NCBI GenBank assembly: GCA_013407085.1
Contig: JACCGJ010000350.1
Location: 49,027-113,026 of the forward strand
Origin: Atriophallophorus winterbourni
Lineage: Eukaryota; Platyhelminthes; Trematoda; Plagiorchiida; Microphallidae
Direction of reading: 5' to 3'
Length of the DNA: 64,000 nt
The notes under the pieces are model-generated. The model searched no databases, was not told the DNA's origin, and saw only the letters and a program-made list of their open reading frames with translations. Position 1 is the first letter of the stretch. Each line of letters opens with the position of its first letter. The position numbers were made by a program, and so were the translations under genes. Of the stretch, positions 19,401 to 32,284 are shown in pieces.

Positions 19401-22400
19401 GTGTAGTTTACGGGCTGATATTGCGGCGACTCGCATAATCCGTGCTATATTGTTCTCACAGTTCCATCGGCAGTTGCACACAGAGCAGCTGGGAATGAGT
19501 TACGTATGCTGGTCCTATAAATTTGATGGACTGCAGGCTGAGAGATGTTTTCAACCGCAATGCGTTTCCTATTCAAAGGCTTCGTACCAGATAACTTTAA
19601 TGAACCAACGTGGTACAAGAGCATGATTTGAATCTATGCAGATATTCCAAAAGAAGCGACAGTTCTCAATTCAATCTCTCTATCGAGCACTTATGGCGAT
19701 ACGGTCGATTTCGGCCGAAAGTTGGCTTCCATTCGGCGAGTGCCATTTGGAACATTGACATATTTTATGGCGAAGGAAAGTACTGCTAATGAACAATCGA
19801 GATTATGCACTGAATTATATGAACCGTTCACCATCATCTGTGCGTTGGCCTTCAAATCCAAACGCCACCTAATTGTGATTCATATGTATCTAAGCGACCC
19901 AGTCTGGCATTCATATCTCCCGCTAAGACAACAATATCAGAGCTTTTTGCACATCGCAAAAGAGCGTAGAAGTAGTTCTTGTCGTCGTTGGAATTGGTGT
20001 TAGTCGGGGCGTAAGTTGCTACAATAAACAAGCATCTATGATTAGAAGATTTTGAGTTTGGTCTAATATTAGTGGCTAGTCTAACTGCGCACATCCTGCT
20101 ATTGCGAGGAATCCAATCGATTGGACAAGATTCGGCACGTGAATTGAGCACCACACCAACACCCGCCTAGCCTGAAATGAAAACTACAGAGTCGCCGGAG
20201 CAACGCAAAAAAAGTAACGAATTGAAAGGTTTGGGGTAGTAAGTTCAGTAATTATAGACGGATCATATAAGTGCGTTTCCGATAAACAACAAACATCAAT
20301 AGTTAGACTATCTAACGTAAGAGCCAATGTAGCATGCTGGTCTATCTGTCTGATGTTTCTGACATTCATAGCTGCAATGTGAGCAGAGCCCCGTGGTTTC
20401 AGGGCGTGATCTGTAAGTACACGAATAGAGGATGATCAAACTTGTTCAGCGCGGGTTATTCTAAGACTGGGGTTGACAAAAGGAGAGTTGTTGGGAGGGG
20501 ATGGGTCAGAAACAGTTTGGATAGCAGTAGCTTGTTTTCGCTTACCCGCCATGCTGCATGCAGCAGGTAAGGCGACCCTGTTTATCGTGCGCGACGGCGG
20601 ATGCACTATAGAGTTGGGTTATCTATGCGATACGTTCATAACATATCACCTACAAAACGCGCTCATCCTCCTGTCGCAGTTATCTTTAGTTAGCTATTCT
20701 CAGTATAAAATTTATTTGGTTATATCCTATCGTAATATGACATGCGTCTGCAAATCGATCATTGCGTATGTTTTGATTATTTCCGTTTTGTTCCACAGGT
20801 TACGTCGGAGTCGTCAACCGTAGCCAACGTGACATCGACGGTCGCAAAGATATCACATCCGCTCTGGCTGCCGAACGTCGATTTTTTCTTGGACATCCAA
20901 GCTATCGACAAATGGCCGATAGAATGGGAACGCCTCACTTGCAACAAGTTCTCAATCAGCAACTTACAAATCACATTCGAGAGGCCCTTCCAAACTTACG
21001 TAATCGGTTACAAACACAGATGATCAACATGGAATCTGATGTCATAAATTACCGAAATATCAAATCTGATGATCCCAACTACAAAACCACTATGCTTATG
21101 CGGTTAGTTTCAAATTGTCTATTTGTTTTTTAATAGAAACTTTATACATCGAACTGAAAATTTCAGCTACACTGTTAAAATATATCCTTTTAACTCCATT
21201 GACGTAAACAGTGCAGCATATTTTTGCATATTTACATATTCATGCATGAAATCACAAGCCCCTAATCAGACGATACATTACACTTCGGTAAACCGCGCGT
21301 GAGCCGATATACTGTCTGGATTTCCAGTATTTAAGGTCTGCCAAGGCTAGAACCGATTTATAGAGATTTTTGCACCAGAAGTGCAGCGTATCCTTGGTTG
21401 CAGCTCCGCCTTAAGATGTTAATAAACATACTTCTCGGGCACTCCATGTATCAGCAGACAGTTCCAAAGACTCGCGATCGATTGAATCGAATGCCATTCT
21501 GATGTCAATGAATACCACGATAGTTGGCCTACGAAATGCGTGGCGTTGCTCCAGTAATTGACGGTGTGTGAAGATATGATCTATACATCCTCAACTGGCG
21601 CGAAACCAAGTTTGCTTTTCACGGTTTTGCTCTTCTTGTTTGGTACTCAACCGGTGAAGTTATGTGGAGGCCAATATTTTAAAAGCTACTCAAATAAGTC
21701 TGATGATTTTCACAGAAGTGGCGCCTTCCTTTTTTGAAAATCGGAGCAATTATTGATTCCCTCCGCGCAGCTCATATGTCGGCGAACAGCACTTGAAGTT
21801 CGCAATCTAGAGTGAAACCGCCATACTTGAACAATGACGGTATCAATGCATCAGCACCTGATTCCCAATAGTGCTTAAGACTCCCGACTGCATTGTAAAT
21901 GTATGATTGAGTGGGAGCCTCGAGAGAAATTGGGCATGGGGTAAAGTGTTCCGTATAATCGAAATCAGTAAGTGCAGAAGACCGGTTAAACTGTGCCTCA
22001 AAATGTTCTGCCCATCGCTCCATGCGCCTGTGCATGTTAAAAACGGGCGAACTATCTGCTTCACGTATCAGCTCCGTGATGCCTGGTCGCCCGCTTCCAG
22101 TTGTTTTGATGAGTTGGAACAATTTTCAGAAATTGCCTACAGCTGCCGCAGATTCCATTTCTATAGCCTTAAAACTCCACCAACTTTCCCTTTCGGTTCT
22201 CAAATTGGAAACCACTTTATCTTTAATAAGCCTTTGCGACGCATCATGTATGCTATCAGCAGAAAGCAACCGATATTGGTCCATTAGTTGGGGAGAATTA
22301 GCAGAAACTTAGTGTTGAGCTACACCGGAAGTCAGCCCACTTCTATCCAACGCGGCTGTTTCCAAAGAGGTTTGCATCCCACTCCATTGTTCATCGATAC

Positions 22401-25400
22401 TATTTTTGGGAACTGTAGAAAAATGCAAACTCAAATTGGCCTGAAACCCTCGGAGAACCGGAAGATCATTAAGCCTGGCAACATTCAACTGCCTTACAAC
22501 GTTTTTACGTTTACCACCAAAATGCATCGAGAGCTTAGCACAGACTAACACATTATCTAACTCTAGACAGGTGCCCCAGTATAAACGGCAAACTTGCACA
22601 CTCCCTCTCCACGAGTAGCTGATAGCAATATGGTCAATTTGCATGAAAAAGGCCGCCGATGGAGATTTCCAGGTGGAGCAGTGACGCTTCGAATGACGGA
22701 AGTTAGTGCTGGTAAGGTACAGTCTGTGCTCTGGGCACAAGCTAAGCAATCTTTCGCCGTTGTCATTACGATGACAATCGAGACCAAAACTTCCCCGAAA
22801 AGCTCGTTTGATAGATGACGTACACATGCGTTATTGTCTCCCGCTAAGACAACGATGCCACTCTTCGATGTAAGTCTAATGAGGTCTTGTAATTTTCCAC
22901 AGAACTCATCCTTGTTAATTTCAGAACTATAATTTGTCGGTGCATAGGCAGCAACCACAAACAGGTTGCTGGATTGATTGCGAAATCGGCATTTCTTGCA
23001 CGAATCCTGTAGTCCTACTGCACAGATGCGACTGTCGACTGGGATCCAGTATAACAGTGCGACCTCGTATCTCTCACTCAAAACAATTCCAATACCAGCT
23101 TGACCAGATACCATAGCGTCGTCATCAGTGGACAGACGTAGATAGTATGACTTGCGTAAGTTCGAAGGATTAGACAATCGCGTAACCGAGCTAGAGTTAT
23201 GCATGCGTGTTTTCGACAAATAGAATACATCGACGTTAAAGCCATCAAGTGTGCGAACCAAGACAGCCTCTTGTCCGATGCTAGCTAAAGTCCGTACATT
23301 ACACGCCGCGTATGTGAACGTTACGTGCGAACGAAAGAACGTTCTGAAGGCATTCGAAGCAGACGAATTTGGAGACCATGATGAGCTGGCTGTACTTCTG
23401 TCAGGGCTACCCAAAGAACTACAAAACGGAAAATGGTTATTAAAAAGCTTGCATGCAGTGTGAGATCATTGAAAGCATTGTAGGCGGAGATTGTGAGAGC
23501 ACGGGATATGTCATTTTTAACTATATTTTCATAGTTGCTTGTGGGAGTGATATTAACCTGGTATAAGTAGCTTTTCCGGCACCAAAAGATATTACTCAGT
23601 ATAGCTCAATGGGTCATGGAGGTACACAAACCATCTCACCATGTAAAAAGTCAAATCGTAAAATATGGGGAAGGGTGGGACTTGAATAGCTACTAATTCT
23701 ATTGACGAATAAGCACAAACCAAATGAGATAAGGTGGCTACACCTCGAGTGTAACAGGCATTCAATCAAGTTTCGTGATCGAGTAGAGCGGCTTCCTTGT
23801 GACTTTTGCTGCCATGCACCATATCAAGCTTTCTGCGAAACTCCACTGGACAACATACATGGTTAAGCAAACACTCCAAGAAGATGCTTTGTCCAACACA
23901 ACTACTGAACACGGTTTCGAGGCGTTTCCTGAAGCTTAACTCGCCACCGCGATATCCGATCGGTTTGCCACCATGAGATCTACGCAATGAGCATATGGAC
24001 AGGCTGTTAGGCTTTCGCAATTATTTGCCAACTATTTTTAGTACCCATTTCCGCAATTCTGCAACTACTTCGAGATTTAAACCTGAATTATCGGATCGGT
24101 AGTCCATCGACTTAACCGTTGTGCTGCTGCGACATCTTATTTCCTGTGGTGTTAGTGTTATTTATCCCGTGCATGTACTGCACAGTTTAATTTCTTAGAT
24201 CTGTCTAGACCTGGGCAACCTGACAGTATCTTCACCCACGTGCAGTCTCTGATCGTGCGGTACTTAGTCTGATTCAGGCTTGTGCTTTCGTGCATACATA
24301 CATCAGCATATTTCACCCCCCATCAACACACATTTGATGTAGTAAATATAAATCATTTCTGGAGTTAAGTAATGGTTCATGCGGTTGTATGATTCACAAT
24401 GGCTGTATTGCGCTTAGTTGCGCAGACATGGATAAGAACTAAAAAATAACAAGATGATCTTAAAGTATTTTCTTTGCTTTAATATAAGTGCTACTCGATT
24501 AGATATATCTCCATTTATCGATGTTGTTTGTAGCAAAATAACGAAATAAAAGCTATTCCTTATATGTACACACGTATTTCGTTTGCCAAATTGCTCACAC
24601 GCGTTTGCTTACGTGCTAATCCTCCTACTCGACTTTGCTCATTACGTTTTCGGTTCAGATTTGTTCTCTTAGGTTATTTTTATTTTTATTTGCTAATTTT
24701 ACTGCATCCTTGCGTATTCAACAGCCTGTGAAACTGTTTTCTTCCTATAATAATGGCTTGAACACACGTGCCCTCTGCAGTTTCGCTGTTCTAGCCTTAG
24801 CAATCCAAAATTTATCTCTATCTGAAGGCAGTTTATAACTATGAGAACTTTTGCCTTCATAGTCCGGCAATCATTACTTATTTCCTGAGATTAAACAACC
24901 TTCGGCTAAACAATAGTCCCTTCTCAAGCACAAAAACCATCAAATCCGTATTCAGAAACAGCCATTTAAATTTAAGTGAATTGAATGCTTTTTTCAAACT
25001 ATCTACACAATTGAATACTTCGTAATTTTGAGATTGTGCTCGTATTTTGAACTGGTCGAATCAAGTGACTTAAACTTGGTTTTCTAGCTTCCACCACTAT
25101 CACCAACCATTGGTTTCTGACTATTTGTTTTTGTTTACCGAACAGCCTAACTCGAACATTCGAAACAGAATTTGTCGGTGTCATACACGGCAATGACGGT
25201 GAGGTGGATACCGAAACGTTGTCGGGGGGTGCAGAAATCGGACGGATATTCCACGAACGTTTCCCGTATGAATTGTTAAAGGTAAGTTGTATCTAGGCCC
25301 GTACGTTTGAGAGTTAACTACCTTAGCGAGCTTCCTTCGGGTCTGGGTCTCAGTATTCCGTTTCTGTATTTTCTCAAAGCTGTTCTACGCGAAACCTGTT

Positions 25401-28400
25401 GTTGATCGTTTTACCAATCGCATTCAGTGTGTTAGCCGCACTCTGATAATTTCGCTGTAAGAAGACTTCATTGCCATGTTCCTCTGTGAGGCGACTTCTC
25501 GGAGGTTTTGTTTCATCACAAGCCAACCCGATGGTGTTCCTGTTCATGACGACGTTCACTGTTAGTGGTGCTCCTGAATGTATTGGCTCTAGTTAAACAC
25601 TGGTCCTTGTACGCTGACAGTTGAAGATTGTAAGGATCCCGTTTTTTCGAGGCCCTCCCCACGCCATATTGATCATTTTCCCTTGTTTGGCGTTGATTCA
25701 CCTAACCCATCTCCATTCCACAGATCCAATTTGACGAGCCCGCAATTCGGAAAGAAATTCGAATCGCCATTCAAAATATCCATGGTATTCGGTAGGTCGC
25801 ATTGCTCAACTCGCCCATCTTTTTACTTGTGCATTTGAACCCGAAGTTGGCGTGTAGGTTTACCGTTGTTCTGACAAATAAAGAGTCTAACGCAACATGG
25901 CATTCTGTTGCTTTCATTTTCTTAAAATTTCTTAGCCACCTTTTGATTATGCGAGCGAATGTTTTCGAATATTACATCATAATCATCAGAGCCTGTCGTA
26001 CAACCATGAAAAAAGTAAAATCCTAAACGATGGAGTAAGGTGGGACTTTAATAGCTACGGATTCTACAGAAGAATAGGCAAAAACAAAGTGGGAGGAGGT
26101 GCCTACATCGCGAAAGGAACAGACATTCAGTCAATGTTCGTGGATAAGTAGAGCGACCTTAGCATGACAGCTTCCTTGAGAACCGACAATGTTAAGCAAA
26201 CACTTGCTTAGTGCAAGACCGCCACTGAACACGGTTTCGGGACATAACCGGAAGTGTAACTAACCAGTGCGATATCTGATCGCGGGGACCCCAGTCAGGA
26301 AGACCTTATTGCGCCGACTTTGGAAAGGCTGCTAGCTAGGGTTTGTTTTAGCTGCCGATGCCATGTGACAGTTTTGGTCACCACGAGATTCACGCCAATC
26401 GGGATGCCGCGTCGCAAAAAGAATCCGTTTCGAAGTCGGTTTTCAGGCTATATTATATATACTATATATATATATATATGTTGTGTGTGGTGTGTGTGTA
26501 TGTGTGTGCAATTTGATACAGATATGGTGCCGTTCAACAGAAACAATGAAATGTACAAAACGGGTAGGGAACAGTGGAAAAAGAGAAAAAGAATATTTTT
26601 GTCCATTTACACACGTATTTTTTTCAAAATGGTTTATGACCGATCAAAAAATGTCACAGAAGAATAGAGATGATGCACTCTTTCCATTGATGTCGGTTCA
26701 TTGCCAATGTGTCGAGCCAAACACTCACATTCTCGGGCAAGCGCGCTCGTCCAACCTTGACTGAACCCGAAGTGAGCCTTTTCAAGCCACTCTTTCATGT
26801 TAGTGGCTGACCACCAGCCACTTTTTTCCAGTCTGTACCAGCTGATGCATATAGCGCTCGGCGTGGTAACCGTTCAGGTTTCATGCGCAGGACGTGCCCC
26901 AACCAGCAGAGACGACGTCGATTAATGGCTGTCTGAAGGCTAGTGTCGTTGCTTCCTAAGACGCGGCGCTTGACTTCAGAGTTGCTAACGTGGTGTTGCC
27001 ATCGAATTTGAGCAATCCTTCGCAAACAACGTTGGTCGACGACCTCCAACCTCCTAACATCTTCTGCGCGAACTGTCCAACATTCACTCCCGTAAAGCAA
27101 TACTGTCCTTTCCGAGGTGGAATATATCCTTCCGTTCAAACCCAGGCTCAAATCACGTCTCTTCCAGAGCACTTAAGTTTATTGAATGTCAGTCTGACCT
27201 TAGCAATTATGGACGTGATTTCCTTCTCTATCCGACCCCCAGCAACCACCATACTTCCTAAGTGGTTGAATTGCTCAACATAATCGAGAACCAGATCATT
27301 TATAGCAAACATTTGGCTGTTCACCTGACCAGTCCTGAAGGAGCAATTTACACTTGCTTGGTGAAAAGATGCCTCCATTGCCATCATATCCAAGGCTTGT
27401 TGGGTAAATGTTGGGTCTTCGCCCAGTAAGGCAATATCATCAGCATAGTCCAGGTCCATAACCCGCTCACCTGGTAGGAGCTCAACGCCACCCACGGAGA
27501 AAATACTGAGAGCACTCCGGAGGACGTCCTCGATGGTAAAGTTGAACAAGAACAGGGAGATTGGACAGCCTTGCCTTACACCCGTAGTAGTGTTGAATGG
27601 CGTTGAAAGGCTATCGTACTCCCTATTGAGTGAACCTATAAGTCCATTAAGAAAGCGACCTACTTCGATGGGATTCCATTTCGAAGTAAGCAGCTCCATA
27701 GGGTGGGTCTGTCAACCGAGTCAAATGCGGCTCTAATATCCAGAAACCACAGTGGTAGGTCGCTGATACAGGTGACGGTGTTCTAGAAACTGACGCAGAA
27801 CGAAGATCTGGTCTACACATCCGCGCCCTGGTCGAAAGCCAGCTTGCTCTTCGCGAGAACTGCACTCTCGAATCGGGGTAGGTCTGCGAAGGAGGATGGC
27901 GGCCAATATCTTAGCTACCACCGGGTTAAGCGAAATTCCGCGATAGTTGAAACATTCATCCCGTGCTCATTTTTTATGGACTGGTATTATCAGCGATTCA
28001 CCCCATGAGGCAGGTACCCTCTCATCCATCCAAACCTTTGAGAACAGCTCGCGCAATCCTGCTACGACTGTCTCGCCTCCTTCCTTAAAAATACCGGGTG
28101 GAGCACGTGGGGGCCCGGCGCCTTGTGTCGCTTTAGTAATTGGATCTCTCTTCGTATTTTTTCGACACTGGGCGGGGCTGGCGACACGGTCCACTGCAAA
28201 GGAGATTGAGAGATGTCGGCGGTGTCTGAAAAACGGTGGTGATTAAACTGCTGAGAGAAATATTCTCTCCATCTTTCTAAACGTCTATGAAGGGTCGTTG
28301 TGCGCCAGCCATCAACCTTGAGGATGGTTTCACTCGAGCCTTGCGGCTTAGGTTTACTGTCACGAATCAATTGGTGAAGTCTTCGAATGTTGCCCATAGC

Positions 28401-31400
28401 TGACGCTCTTTCCATCTCCAAGGCGCGTTCTTTCCACCAAATCTCACAGTCATGCCTCAGACTATTTTTGATTAGGAGTCTAAGACACTTCCAATCGTCT
28501 TCATACTCTAAACCACTCGGTTAGGTACAGAGATGTTCGAGTAGCATGACGGACTCAACAGCGATCCGGTGGTGTGACGGTTGACAAGCGACTTTGCAGC
28601 ATTCTATAGCAGAGTCGTAGAGTGCATGCTTAAAGTAGTGTCCATGACGATCCGGCCGATTTTTTGAAAGGGAATCGATAGAGTATCCGAAAATCTGGCT
28701 TTTAATTCAGGCAGCGATAAAGCGTTTGTGTCTAGTTTGGGACGCTTGAGTTTGGGTTTACCTCCGAATTGAAGGTTGATTGTTGCGAACACTAAATCGT
28801 GATCGGAATCTACACTGGTACTCCAATAAGATCTGCAGTTTTTGACACTACCTCGCCACCTGCAGCTTATCGCGATTTGATCAAGCTGCGCCTAAGTACG
28901 TTGTAATGGGGCGCACCAAGTAACTAGATTGCGTTTGGGATGTCGAAAATTTGTGGAGACGAGGGAGAGGCGGCAGTCGTCACAGAGGGACAACAATCTC
29001 TCTCGGTCGTCTGACATCCCGTGCGTGAAAGCATAAACCTGATCCAGTCAAAGTACCGCACAGTCAGAGGCTGCACGTGGGATGAGACACTGTCAGGTCG
29101 CCCAGGCCTAGACAGATATGACAAAAGAAATAGAAAAAAAATAGAAAATAGTCCGATTCGGGAGGAACCATTTCTCGCACAGTACTCGGTCGATCAATGT
29201 CAGTGGCACGCCGATGGCGTGATTGACGGTTAGCAGCCGTGAGTGTATCTGCCTGTGACAAATACAGTCAACACTTAACTAGTCAAAAATGAGCAGAGCG
29301 ACTTCAGCGAGACAGTTTCTTTGTTTCTCATTTTATAGTTCGCTAACCACCGCATCACAGTTGTGTCTGTTCTATTAATGGTACTCTGGCCACAAACTCA
29401 ATCGACTCATTTCTTTATTTTCTTTTGTAATCCCACGATCGATACGTGCCACACTCTCGTTCCATTAACGTTTATTGTGTTCTGAATGCAATTGGAATGT
29501 ATCTTTTGATGCGCTTACAATAGTGGTTTGAGAAAAAGTGCAGTGGCATTTATGTGCTAGGTCAAACAACAATAAATATTTGCTTGTTTCGCGCTGCACC
29601 CATCCAACAAAACGTCCCCAACATCTCGGCTAACCATCACCATTTGTTCAGCATACACTCACACGCACATATCCGTTGCATGCCGATCGATGCATTGTTG
29701 GGTGGTAGACGTGTGGTGATGGCTCTGGTTTGGTGTGCTCTTCGCTCGGCACTATGTGGTTGGTGACGTATCCGTTAATTCCATCCGAAATCAAGGAGCT
29801 TTCAAGATGTCTGGTTTAGACGTTCCGAGTGGGGTGTTCTCTTCGCTCGTGCTCAAATCACAGGATTATCTGGATGTCCGTCGAAGTGAATACCCGTCTA
29901 CACGATCTGTCTCTCATGGCACTTCCCCTGGTCCTTCTCGTTTTCTTGCGATAATTCAGTGACAGTAAAGTATTTTCGTCTGTTTGCGTAACTATGGAAC
30001 CATAAGACTAGTGACCGGCAAACTGTCACGGACGGTGCGACATAGTATCGCGTTTTCACATACAAATATCGTCGTGATGTTACCCTTGCTGGCAACCGAT
30101 AGCTGAATCTTCGTTTCGCGATTATTGATCGTGTTCTTAGTTGCTTAACTAATCTTTTATATTGCTCTCTTGCAATTTTCTTGCACTCATTGCGAAAGAC
30201 TTTGTGATGATGAGACGCTGTGTCAAAATGGCTTCGCTCGCAGGTTCAATTTCCTATGAACGCATCTTGGCAATCTTAATGAAACGACACTTCTTCTTGC
30301 GATCGACTTATTATTAATATTCTTGCCGATAAGTCCCATGACAGTCCATGACTGTGCGGCTTGTGATTTCATACTTGCATGCCCACTCCTCGCCGAACTA
30401 GCAAAATCTCAATCTTTTTCTACAACTCGTTCGAACATCTGCGTGCCTTCATCCCCTTCGCCTTAAAATATCTGCCAACAGGATGTATTCACCGAACAAT
30501 TGAGAAAACATTTATCTCGTTGATATTTTGTAACATCTTATCTTTCATATATTAATCGTTATTTTAAAGCTGAATTTTCGAGGGAAAAAAGCTTCTGCAA
30601 TTCTTCTTTTTACGATCTGACACGAAATCCCCTCTGTGAAACTCAATCCACCCACACAATATGCTTGATTGTTTTTCTTCCATAACATTTTAATGCTACT
30701 ATTTATCACTTTTAGCTCAGGACTATTCACTCCTGACAAAGCATTCGATGCGACTGTTCGCAAGTTGATCGAGAAGCTGCGGCCTCCGTGTATGAAGTGC
30801 GTCGATTTGGTCGTAGAACGGCTGATGAATATTGTCCAAGATTGCACGAAGCAGGTATGTGATGCACATACACACATACACACGTGACCTCAATTTGTAT
30901 GCATCAAGGCTTCACAATTGTCCGCGTCACCCTATAATCGAAATAAGGACACACGGACTTTGTGATATTGTTCTGATACACTCCGGTGTGTACTAGCGGA
31001 TGTCAATCTGTCAGATTGTTTCACTTTGCACGCCAAACTGTTGTTGGTGTCCCTACAAAGAATATCGAGCTCGTTGGTCGTTTGGTCTGCTTCTTTGGCT
31101 TGAAACTCGTTAATTCCATATCGCAAGTCTCACCTGTCAGTTTGCTCAATCCTAGACAGATATCCGAGAGGGAACTGGCAGGCAGACTCTTCCACGTGCA
31201 GCTCAGTATCAGTGGCAAATCAATTTCACAACATTCAACCTTTGCATACTGTAGTACTACATAATTGCTCATCCTCGCTGCCACGAATTTCGCCTAAAAG
31301 GAATTTGACTTCTTTTATTGCTAATTTTCTATTTCATTTCAAACGCATTCTTTTCCTGGTGTCTCAGTCTCAGTGAGAAACGTTGATTATTCTGAGTGTT

Positions 31401-32089
31401 TGGAGAGTTTTTTCATTATGTTTTGCGACTACTCAGTTCCGCTCTAATTTGAGCTCATTTGCAGTGCATATCCTGTCTCGCGTCCGATTCGAACCCAGGA
31501 CCTTCACCATTGTAGTCTCATGCCTTACGGTCTGAGCTACCGTCCACCGTTTGACCGATCGCTTATCGCATGACTTGAATCATTCGACTTTTTTCGCTTT
31601 GTGTTTGCTTCCTTCAGGTTTTAATCTACCCAGCGTTCCGCGATGAACTTGTTCGTTTGGTGAACATGCGTATTCGCGAGTTGGAATTGCTGACCAAGGA
31701 GCGGATTAATTTGTTGATTGACTATGAATTGTCGTACATGAATACCACACACGAGGATTTCATTGGCTTTCGAGCGTGAGTTCTGGGTAGTATTGTTCCA
31801 TGTGACGGTTCGTGCTTCGATCTCATGCAGTTTGCTGTCATCACGTTCCTTAATTGCTTCGATTTCTACCTTGTTTCCATGTGGTTGTCGTGTAATCGTT
31901 CTCAGCGCTGGAACGAGCCGACCCAGTGTTCTTTTGGGGATTCGTGTTTGAGATCTACTTTGAAAAAACCTCACCATAGTCATGTGCCATTAGGGCGTTT
32001 CCCTGTTGATCTGGGATATATGGCCAGTAGGAATGAGTATCTCACACGCAAACACACGCAGATGAATAAATAGCCAGGTAGATAGATAA

Positions 32090-32143
<54 letters not shown>

Positions 32144-32144
32144 G

Positions 32145-32198
<54 letters not shown>

Positions 32199-32220
32199 CA
32201 AGTAGATAGATAGATAGAGT

Positions 32221-32284
<64 letters not shown>

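Noticed and set aside
29735..29962. 75-codon open frame as a possible extra dynamin exon
   Set aside because: All dynamin exon phases are satisfied without it, and the residues match no dynamin region.
31478..31545. A genuine tRNA gene
   Set aside because: A- and B-box-like words are present, but no convincing acceptor stem or anticodon arm is visible; it fits a tRNA-derived SINE head better.
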